Positions 7,714 to 13,224 of a stretch of 13,224 nucleotides of DNA are shown here, piece after piece. The position numbers and the translations under genes were made by a program. The first letter of the stretch is position 1, and every line of letters begins with the position of its first letter. Below the pieces are notes generated by a model that saw nothing but the letters and a program-made list of their open reading frames with translations, did not search any database and had not been told where the DNA came from. The stretch covers positions 1 to 13,224 of the forward strand of contig DAOM01000055.1 in the NCBI GenBank assembly GCA_002501855.1. The letters are read 5' to 3'. The DNA is from Candidatus Nitrosopolaris nunavutensis. GTDB lineage: Archaea; Thermoproteota; Nitrososphaeria; Nitrososphaerales; Nitrososphaeraceae.

Positions 7714-7899
7714 TTACTTTTTTATTGATTCCAATGAGTCTAATCTCTTCTTTAATTCATCAATTTCTCTTTGTAAACCTCGTATTGCCAGAGCAGATCC
7801 ATGATCGACCCTATGTTGGTCTTTCAAATGTTCCACTAAAGATGCATCTTTCTCATCGCGGGGAAACATTGTAGCCCCGCATTCAGGGCATTTACTCAT
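7714..7899 (-). CDS. Small zinc-finger protein with C-terminal coiled coil
   Basis: The 61-residue protein begins MSKCPECGATMFPRDEK. Cys4, Cys7, His24 and His29 form a C-x2-C-x16-H-x4-H pattern, a likely zinc site. Residues about 38-61 (RGLQREIDELKKRLDSLE) form an amphipathic helix suited to dimerisation. Such small proteins are common in Nitrososphaeria and are guessed to bind nucleic acid or partner proteins; no function is established here. The ATG at 7897-7899 is chosen over the upstream TTG at 7935 because AGGTGA (complement of 7910-7915) stands ten bases before it. The gene is antisense and convergent to the broken ATPase-like gene and has no partner on its strand nearby. It is one of the few intact genes in the decay zone. 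Confidence 0.7.
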   Translation of the reverse strand: MSKCPECGATMFPRDEKDASLVEHLKDQHRVDHGSALAIRGLQREIDELKKRLDSLESIKK

Positions 7900-7937
7900 T
7901 TTACTTTGGTCACCTTCACTAAACCTTCTCAACAACT

Positions 7938-7946
7938 AATAAATTG
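7938..7946 (-). promoter_or_regulatory. Candidate TATA box for the zinc-finger gene
   Basis: The minus strand reads AATTTATTAG here, about 40 bases before the ATG at 7899. Initiation about 25 bases downstream would leave a leader near 20 bases that contains the AGGTGA Shine-Dalgarno. Spacing is consistent, but the sequence is only a weak TATA match in AT-rich DNA. Confidence 0.3.
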
Positions 7947-8106
7947 TCGCATTCAACCCAATAGGCAAAGAATGTAGAATATGAAACACAAGTTATAGAC
8001 CTCATGGCTATTATTCCTAAATACCGATTGGATATTCAGAAAAAACATATGTAGAATATGGTTGTTACTGATCCACTATTCGATAAAATAAGATAAGTTT
8101 GAAAAA

Positions 8107-8537
8107 TTACTTTACTACAGGTATAGGTACGCGAGAGCCGTGAAGTATACAGTTTGACACGCTTCCAAAAAATTCAGATTTTGGAGATCCTGCTCCCTTG
8201 CTCCTATAACAATGATGTCAAATTTACCTGACTTTGCAAAATTCGTTATTGTCTTTATAGTATCGGTTGATGTTACGATTTTTTCTTCAAAGTCTATACC
8301 ATGTCTGGCAGCGCTGGTTTTGGCATTGGACATGAATTTCCTTGCTTTTTCCAATAGATACTATATGTAGTGCGTGAATGTATTTTTTAATTCACTCAAA
8401 CCTCCATGTAGTACGTGTACGCCTGTTATTATCGCGTCGGACTGTCTGGCAAGTGAGATTGCTTCGTTCATTCCTCTTCTAGAATTCTCGGACCCATCGT
8501 GCGCAACAAGGATCTTCTTGAATCTGTTTTTCAACAT
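8107..8537 (-). pseudogene. Broken universal stress protein (UspA family) gene
   Basis: Read from ATG 8537, the frame starts MLKNRFKKILVAHDGSENSR, the usual first strand and Asp of the UspA fold, and continues to ...NTFTHYI. There an amber codon (complement of 8361-8363) stops it; the same frame resumes at once with LLEKARKFMSNAKTSAARHG. A second lesion is one missing G in a run (complement of 8195-8197, CCC where CCCC is expected). Restoring it gives VIGARGAGSPKSEFFGSVSN and ends ...RVPIPVVK at TAA 8107-8109. The restored reading has the full nucleotide-binding motif G-2x-G-9x-G-S, and about 143 residues, the normal length. UspA proteins bind ATP or AMP and act in stress responses. Two independent lesions mark it as non-functional. 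It faces the hemerythrin-like gene across a short divergent spacer. Confidence 0.85.
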
Positions 8538-8561
8538 ATGTATGATTGTGAATTCCGATTT

Positions 8562-8569
8562 AATATAGA
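8562..8569 (-). promoter_or_regulatory. Candidate TATA box for the stress-protein pseudogene
   Basis: The minus strand reads CTATATTA, centred about 28 bases before ATG 8537. This is the distance expected for leaderless transcription starting at the ATG. There is no Shine-Dalgarno in between, which agrees with that reading. Confidence 0.45.
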
Positions 8570-8631
8570 GTTCTCTAGCAGGTAGGGAACATACGGATAT
8601 CTTGCTGATAACGGACACTACAGATAGGTTG

Positions 8632-8639
8632 ATAAATAT
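8632..8639 (+). promoter_or_regulatory. Candidate TATA box for the hemerythrin-like pseudogene
   Basis: ATAAATAT stands in a position that predicts initiation near 8660, just before the homopolymer-rich sequence (seven G, then eight A) where the start codon of the hemerythrin-like gene should lie. The promoter may survive although the start codon is no longer visible. Confidence 0.4.
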
Positions 8640-8668
8640 CAAAAACGGAAGGGGGGGAGCGGAAAAAA

Positions 8669-9056
8669 AAGACTGAAAGATTAAAGCATGAGCATCATGA
8701 TTTCGAATCAAATTTGCTTCAAATAGAGGAGAAGAATAGAAGCAATTCAAAACAAGCAGTAGAGAGGTTAAGTGATTTAGGTAAATCAATTCTTCGACAT
8801 GCAGTAGAAGAAGAGGCAAGAATCATGTGTGTTATTATGCAAAAGGCCGAAGACCAATCCGAACAATCTATTAAGGTGATGCAAGAACATAGACAGATTA
8901 TAGAATTCCTCGACAAAACCATTTCTCAACTCAAAAACTTTTCACAAGAAGAATCAGCCAAAAAAATTAAAAAAATTTGTTGAGGATTCAATAAAACATT
9001 TCTCAGAAGAAGAAGAAATTGTTTTTCCTCTTGCGCTAAAAGCAGATTCCATGTAG
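8669..9056 (+). pseudogene. Broken hemerythrin-like (HHE metal-binding domain) gene
   Basis: The frame reads ERLKHEHHDFESNLLQIEEK, then LRHAVEEEARIM, QEHRQIIEFLDKT and, after a shift, KFVEDSIKHFSEEEEIVFPL, ending ALKADSM at TAG 9054-9056. The repeated His and Glu residues in these four helices (HEHH, HAVEE, EHRQIIE, HFSEEEE) are the ligand pattern of the HHE/hemerythrin family, which binds a di-iron centre and handles oxygen or oxidative and nitrosative stress. The shift is one extra A in the run 8969-8975; without correction the frame ends at TGA 8981-8983. In addition no ATG, GTG or TTG precedes the first conserved helix in frame. A TTG at 8714 would start inside the first helix and lose its ligands. 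Both ends of the reading therefore look damaged. The start coordinate is approximate. Confidence 0.78.
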
Positions 9057-9254
9057 TGTATATTTGTTATCACAACAATTGGCTCGTCGTTTCCGAGAGC
9101 CACCAAGAAATAGGTAAGCAGAAATGTGTTTATGCGTATCACCATGTGGAGATGAAATGCCGATTCTACTTACTACACCACAATAATAATATGTTCTCAT
9201 AGACTCAAAGCAAGAAATATTTGTCTCATCGCATCGGTTACATGTAGTTTGCCA

Positions 9255-9775
9255 ATGGATTTGGAGGATTTCGGGGGTTATTTGAGTATAACCATCAAGT
9301 AAGGAAGAACTATCTGCACTATTTTCAAGAAATTATTTCATGGGAAGAAATGATCAAGAATCGTGAAGCTGCTTGGTTATCTATGAAGGATACATTACTT
9401 CACATAATGTGGGTAGAAGATACATGGATTAATTATTCGATCCAAGGACTCGACGATCCAAATAGACCATTTCCATATCATAAGTATCAGACGTGGAACG
9501 CTTTAATAGATTACAATCAGGAGGTTACTTCGAAAACTAAGAAATATTTATCCGATAATCAGGAAGAAGATTTACTTAAGCCGGTTTTTAGAGTAAATAA
9601 TGATGGTATAAGAAGAACATCTCTTGTAAAAGATGTGCTAATTCATGTTTTTACCGAAGAACTACATCACAGAGGTGAAATAATAGCCATACTATGGCAA
9701 ATGGATATCCAGCCACCGGATATGGGTTGGCTATCCGTGATGAAAAAGACAAATCCTCTATGGGTTATGAAATAG
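9255..9775 (+). pseudogene. DinB-like gene, probably frameshifted at the 5' end
   Basis: The main frame (ATG 9350 to TAG 9775, 141 residues) carries LLHIMWVEDTW with His18 and IHVFTEELHHRGEI with His99 and His107, the four-helix DinB/YfiT pattern of a metal-dependent hydrolase- or transferase-like fold. The usual middle His of the H-x3-H-x3-H motif is replaced by Glu103. In the same frame, upstream of ATG 9350, LFEYNHQVRKNYLHYFQEII supplies the missing first helix, but no start codon is available there. An ATG at 9255 (MDLEDF) lies in another frame, and joins if one G is added to the five-G run at 9273-9277. The joined protein has about 173 residues, normal for the family. Either the gene is frameshifted, or a truncated protein starts at 9350. 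Substrate unknown. Confidence 0.65.
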
Positions 9776-10296
9776 ACACTTTAAGGACTGTTAAATGTAG
9801 TTTGAGTTAATCTTGAAGAATAACCAAGGAACAAGGTGTATTGACAATTGAATCAGTTTCCAACACTAAAACAAAATAAATTAAATCGAAAATACCTCTC
9901 ATCTTATTTTATCTGCTTAGATAGCATCATGAGTTTTTTAGAATGATGAAATATGATTAGACATTAAGATTGGCGTGTTCTTATAGAATTGGCAGTATAG
10001 GAGCATGCTGAATTGTATAAATGTGAAATTGAAAACTTCTCATCAAATATCCTTCTATCCGATTTGCCAAGGGCATTATTTTTATTTCTATCAGTCATTT
10101 TTCGTTGGTGTTGTCGCTGGATAGATTTATAGCTATATTAAATGATAATGGATACTCAAATCAGCAGCCCATGATTGAAGCAGAAGTCTCCGTTATTTCG
10201 AATATCTGCTCAGAGTGAATCGTTATACTAGGTTTGAATTAACAATATTTTTAAGATGATAGTTGCTACCTTTTGATATCGCCAATTAAAACAATC
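9776..10296. other. AT-rich region without an assignable gene
   Basis: A plus-strand frame is open from 10033 to TGA 10216-10218 (62 codons) and contains protein-like text such as SLDRFIAILNDNGYSNQQ, but it has no ATG before the last third and I do not recognise it. It may be another relic or chance. Nothing else is visible on either strand. Confidence 0.3.
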
Positions 10297-10359
10297 ATGG
10301 TTCAGGCTAGCGAAGAAATAGTCATTAACACGCCTTCTGCGTATTGTTTACCTACTTAG
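10297..10359 (+). pseudogene. Possible N-terminal remnant of an SRPBCC-domain gene
   Basis: ATG 10297 opens 20 codons to TAG 10357. The text QASEEIVINTPSA resembles the first strand of SRPBCC/polyketide-cyclase proteins, which often begin with a run such as v.esi.InaPpe.V. No continuation is seen in any frame downstream. This rests on about 13 residues, so it is weak. Confidence 0.25.
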
Positions 10360-10702
10360 TTAGATATTACTACTCATTTAAGTAGGTCATTTTCATTAAT
10401 ATGAACTATGACAAGGAAGAATTACGATGATCTATTATTAGACATGGGGCTCAAAGAAGTTAGAAACTCAATGAATTAAATCCCTTGGTCCTCAATCTGC
10501 ACGTAACAGAAGTAACCATCAGAAACAGAATCCAGGAATAAGGGAAAAAGTTGCCTTGAAATAATTCGATTGCTCCTTTTTGAGCTACAGATGTAAATGA
10601 CTTGATGGGTCAAGAAAATGTCAGAATATAACAAATAATGAAGTTTACATGGCGGACTAGTCGATATCCCTTTACATAGCAGCAACTCCACTACGTATTA
10701 TC
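10360..10702. other. Region between the SRPBCC-like remnant and the XPB gene
   Basis: It holds a 23-codon ORF at 10408-10479 (MTRKNYDDLLLDMGLKEVRN), which looks protein-like but leads nowhere. A TTTACATA element at 10671-10678 precedes the XPB gene. A 71-codon minus-strand frame at 10476-10691 has no recognisable features and overlaps the XPB promoter, so I do not call it. Confidence 0.35.
10671..10678 (+). promoter_or_regulatory. Candidate TATA box of the XPB gene
   Basis: TTTACATA is centred about 28 bases before GTG 10703, the distance expected for a leaderless archaeal transcript. No Shine-Dalgarno lies between, which fits leaderless initiation and supports the GTG start. Confidence 0.4.
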
Positions 10703-12115
10703 GTGCTCAAAGTCGCTCTAAGATATGATAATGGTACCATTCTGATAACAGGCAACGTTCACATACCTTTTGCCTCAGTTGATCCGAGAACACATTCATT
10801 AAGGGCAGAGGGTTTGGATTACCAAAATATTATAGAGTATCTGAAACGAAGCGATATAGAATACGATGATAATAAAGTTTTAGATCTCATTTCGTCTCCA
10901 AATATTTCAATAGATGAAACTAATTCTCAGCATATATCTTTAAGAAACTATCAAAAGAAGGCGCTTGATAACTGGGCTAAAGCAGCTAAGAGAGGAAGTG
11001 TAGTATTACCAACAGGCGCAGGGAAGACTGTTATTGGTGTGAAAGCGATAGAAATGGTAAACTCTGCCTCTATAGTAATAGTGCCAACAATTGATCTTAT
11101 GGATCAATGGACCTCTGTTCTTTCAAAGTATTTTCCTTATATGAAGATTGGAAATTTGGGTGGAGGATCAGATGATATTCAAGCAATAACAGTATCCACA
11201 TACGATTCAGCATATTTAAGAGCAGCAAGTCTTGGTAACAAATTTTCCTTGATTATTTTTGATGAATTACACCATTTGGCCGCGCCCGGTTACAGGTCAA
11301 TAGCGGAACGGTTTGCCTCTCCTTTTAGATTGGGATTAACGGCTACAATTGAGAGGGAAGATAATTTACATAAAGATTTTCCAAGACTGGTTGGTGGTGG
11401 TATAGTGTTCCAGGCACATGCTGGCGATCTTGCGAGAGACAAACACCTTGCTTCTTATGAAATAGAAAGGAGGCAGGTAGAGATGTTGCCAGAAGAGGTT
11501 CAGGAATACAAAAAAAACTTTGGTGTGTATCAAGTATCTCTGAAGAAGCTAGGATTAAGAATGAACTACACCGGAGCCTTCACCAGATTGATAATGATGT
11601 CTGGAAGAAACAGGATTGCAAGAGAGGCAATTCTTGCAAGAAATAAAGCTATGTACATTGCGCTAAATAGCAGATCTAAAATAGAAGAATTAAGGAAAAT
11701 CCTTTCAGAAAACAAAGGTCTGAAGACAATAATATTTACTCAGCATAACAAATTAGTATTTGATATCTCCGATAGATTTCTGATACCATTTATAACTCAT
11801 AAATCCAGCAAGGGAGAGAGGCAAGATGCCTTAAACGGTTTCAGAGAAGGAAGATACAATGCATTAGTAACATCCAAAGTGTTAGATGAAGGCGTTGACG
11901 TTCCAGATGCAGAATTGGGTATAATTGTCAGCGGAACCGGGAGCAGTAGAGAATTTATTCAGAGACTGGGAAGACTTCTTAGACCTAAACCAGACTCAGA
12001 TAAGAAAGCCAAACTGATTGAGATAATATCTTTAGGCACACGAGAGATTGGAACGAGTACAAAAAGAAAAAAAGCTCTAAACAAGGTAGACGAGCATGAC
12101 AACAGCTCCTCATGA
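10703..12115 (+). CDS. xpb: Archaeal XPB-type SF2 DNA helicase
   Basis: The 470-residue protein follows the archaeal XPB plan throughout. The N-terminal damage-recognition-like region begins RYDNGTILITGNVHIPFASV, similar to Archaeoglobus XPB. Motif I is LPTGAGKT (Thr104-Thr109, Lys108), motif II DELHH (187-191, usually DEVHH), motif III LTAT, followed directly by the RED motif Arg218-Glu219-Asp220 that XPB uses for DNA opening. A basic thumb-like region follows, then motif V (TSKVLDEGVDVPDAELG) and motif VI (QRLGRLLRP, from Gln420). The tail GTREIGTSTKRKK matches the usual basic end. Archaeal XPB is a 3'-5' helicase or translocase linked to repair, and in many archaea works with the nuclease Bax1, which is not adjacent here. 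GTG 10703 reproduces the family N-terminus. The gene is intact and is convergent with the DUF6659-type gene. Confidence 0.93.
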   Translation: MLKVALRYDNGTILITGNVHIPFASVDPRTHSLRAEGLDYQNIIEYLKRSDIEYDDNKVLDLISSPNISIDETNSQHISLRNYQKKALDNWAKAAKRGSVVLPTGAGKTVIGVKAIEMVNSASIVIVPTIDLMDQWTSVLSKYFPYMKIGNLGGGSDDIQAITVSTYDSAYLRAASLGNKFSLIIFDELHHLAAPGYRSIAERFASPFRLGLTATIEREDNLHKDFPRLVGGGIVFQAHAGDLARDKHLASYEIERRQVEMLPEEVQEYKKNFGVYQVSLKKLGLRMNYTGAFTRLIMMSGRNRIAREAILARNKAMYIALNSRSKIEELRKILSENKGLKTIIFTQHNKLVFDISDRFLIPFITHKSSKGERQDALNGFREGRYNALVTSKVLDEGVDVPDAELGIIVSGTGSSREFIQRLGRLLRPKPDSDKKAKLIEIISLGTREIGTSTKRKKALNKVDEHDNSSS

Positions 12116-12298
12116 TAAATAATTATGTGATGAACGACAACTTTCTAGCGTGTCTGGTACAATTGTTGTAGTTTATACGCTTCAGATAAGTTGTATGGTA
12201 TCTTACTTACCCCGTACTTTATGTTTCCTTCTCACCTAGATAGCTCGCATAGTAAGTGAACCTATCTCTAGCTTGCCTTGCTTCTTCTACGATTACTC

Positions 12299-12772
12299 TT
12301 ACCTGTTATGCGAAATGGCTTCGCTGGATGATAAGAAGAACGTAGCTAATGGCAATATTCCATTCATAATTATAGAATCATGATCAATACCTGAAATGTC
12401 GCTGTCGAACGACACCATGAGAATGGGATGGTCTTTATTATCTAATAATATCGTTGCTCGTTTTACCTTTTCATATAGTGTACATGAATAGATAGGTTTA
12501 CCAAGTTTTGATCTCATGTCCTTTCTAGTACTCATTCTAAACACAGATTCTATAAAAGATAGTACTGATTCATCTACTGTCAATAATGGATCCAATCTAT
12601 TTCTATATTGAGCTGCAATTATCTTGCCCATATTGTTGGCAAAACCTGCGAACCTGATAGAATGGTCTAATTCTAGTATTTGACTACATATATCACACAG
12701 TATGAAATCCTCCGAGATTTGTTTGTTAGACATATCAGAATTATAGTATCTGGAGCTTCCTATTTCTATCAT
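12299..12772 (-). CDS. DUF6659-type thaumarchaeal protein
   Basis: The 157-residue protein contains ICSQILELDHSIRFAGFANN, then GKIIAAQYRNRLDPLLTVDE, a central helix with RMSTRKDMRSKLGK, then SCTLYEKVKRATILL and ILMVSFD. This order (a motif around IRFAG, a G-x-I/V-x-A strand, a K-L-G-x-P helix, an E-K-V-K strand, a final V-S strand) is what I know from DUF6659 proteins, which are multiplied in Nitrososphaeria and may have a roadblock/profilin-like fold. No activity is known. It is soluble, with no signal or membrane segment. The start at 12772 gives a 13-residue non-conserved lead before a second Met (complement of 12731-12733). A TATA-like element about 22 bases upstream fits leaderless use of the first ATG. 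It stands alone, convergent with XPB and 183 bases from it. Confidence 0.72.
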   Translation of the reverse strand: MIEIGSSRYYNSDMSNKQISEDFILCDICSQILELDHSIRFAGFANNMGKIIAAQYRNRLDPLLTVDESVLSFIESVFRMSTRKDMRSKLGKPIYSCTLYEKVKRATILLDNKDHPILMVSFDSDISGIDHDSIIMNGILPLATFFLSSSEAISHNR

Positions 12773-12788
12773 ATTAAGAGACAGTTTG

Positions 12789-12800
12789 AATTTATAATAA
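12789..12800 (-). promoter_or_regulatory. Candidate TATA box of the DUF6659-type gene
   Basis: The minus strand reads TTATTATAAATT, with its core 20-25 bases before ATG 12772 and no Shine-Dalgarno between. This spacing predicts a transcript starting at or very near the ATG. Confidence 0.45.
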
Positions 12801-12870
12801 CAGTTTATGATTTGTTTTGACGTAATATTGAGCGGAGTTATTCAAGTAACTACTCCTATACAATGAATGT

Positions 12871-13008
12871 ATGGAAATATTAAAATCTATTGCACGGTTG
12901 GCATTGGGTTCTGTATCGACGTTAGCTTTTACTGGCGCGGACCTGATGTATGTATGTACGCGATATAGAGGAAGTACCAAAAATAATACTATTTACTTTC
13001 CATTTTAG
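12871..13008 (+). CDS. Doubtful 45-residue ORF
   Basis: ATG 12871 to TAG 13006-13008 encodes a short peptide with a mildly hydrophobic, helix-prone first half (MEILKSIARLALGSVSTLAF) and a polar, basic tail ending TIYFPF. It lies divergent from the DUF6659-type gene. There is no clear Shine-Dalgarno, and no TATA box at leaderless distance. I do not recognise it. It could be a small real gene, but chance is as likely. The opposite strand has a 62-codon frame (12792-12980) that looks like its shadow. Confidence 0.22.
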   Translation: MEILKSIARLALGSVSTLAFTGADLMYVCTRYRGSTKNNTIYFPF

Positions 13009-13224
13009 AAAGTATATTATCTACCCTGTCGTATTTTTGTCACATTATGAATGAATGAATGACAACACCGTCTATGATAAGTTCTGGTTTTGACAGTAGG
13101 AATGCTCAGAGTACATAGCAGAGCAGGAATCTTTATTTTGATGATGATGTCCTCCACTACTCTTTGCTATCACGTACTTGATAATGGAATTACTAATGTT
13201 GCCGAACAACATGGAAGTAATCAA
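13009..13224. other. Right edge of the window, no gene seen
   Basis: A short ATGA tandem run (about 13046-13062) is the only pattern noted. No open frame of useful length, tRNA or repeat is visible. Confidence 0.4.

Noticed and set aside
7683..7874. 63-codon plus-strand frame
   Set aside because: It lies opposite the zinc-finger gene, whose Cys/His motif, coiled coil and ribosome-binding site make the minus strand the coding one.
8361..8819. 152-codon minus-strand protein starting at 8819
   Set aside because: Its first two thirds are antisense to the hemerythrin-like gene. Only the part from 8537 is the stress protein, and a TATA-like box at 8562-8569 marks that start.
10476..10691. 71-codon minus-strand ORF upstream of XPB
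   Set aside because: No recognisable domain, no ribosome-binding site, and it overlaps the likely XPB promoter.
12792..12980. 62-codon minus-strand ORF
   Set aside because: Overlaps the predicted promoter of the DUF6659-type gene and is antisense to another doubtful ORF; no features.
13046..13062. ATGA tandem repeat
   Set aside because: About four copies of a four-base unit; ordinary microsatellite-scale noise.
1..13224. CRISPR arrays, tRNA or rRNA genes, defence systems
   Set aside because: No regularly spaced repeats, no tRNA-like T-arm with a matching acceptor stem, and no defence-associated domain was seen. The window does not hold a recognisable novel defence system.

Overview
The window is AT-rich and archaeal. 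The best fit is the Nitrososphaeria (Thaumarchaeota), perhaps a Nitrosocosmicus-like ammonia oxidiser. The reasons are an archaeal XPB helicase, a DUF6659-type protein, a transposase relic with the DRTE/DDYYPC ending I associate with thaumarchaeal elements, TATA-like boxes 20-30 bases before start codons (leaderless or short-leader genes), and GGTGA-type Shine-Dalgarno sites. The genus is inferred from memory of these families, not tested.

Layout. Positions 1-1232 hold no intact gene. A worn transposase C-terminus (about 193-474) is followed by a second unidentified coding relic (about 483-752). Positions 1233-5943 are a compact plus-strand potassium-uptake operon: a possible 46-residue leader ORF, kdpA, kdpB, kdpC, and a 30-residue KdpF-like membrane peptide too short for ordinary ORF calling. 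The KdpF-like gene lies at the 3' end of the operon instead of its usual place ahead of kdpA. No KdpD/KdpE or other regulator is present.

Positions 5944-9775 are a decay zone. A thaumarchaeal P-loop ATPase-like gene is broken by a frameshift and an amber codon. A universal stress protein gene is broken by an amber codon and a frameshift, and a divergent hemerythrin-like gene is broken by a frameshift and has lost its start. A DinB-like gene appears frameshifted at its 5' end. One small zinc-finger/coiled-coil gene on the minus strand looks intact. Three of the four frameshifts sit in homopolymers, so sequencing error must be weighed against real decay. The two in-frame amber codons and the missing start favour real decay for at least three of these genes.

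Positions 9776-10702 are mostly empty, with short fragments including a possible SRPBCC-domain start. An intact archaeal XPB helicase gene (10703-12115) then faces an intact DUF6659-type gene (12299-12772, minus). The usual XPB partner Bax1 is not in the window. The last 450 bases contain only a doubtful small ORF.

Functionally, the operon would build the high-affinity K+ pump KdpFABC: KdpA conducts K+, KdpB hydrolyses ATP, KdpC assists, and KdpF stabilises. XPB acts on DNA, in repair or transcription. The broken genes are stress- or redox-type accessory functions that this lineage seems to be losing.
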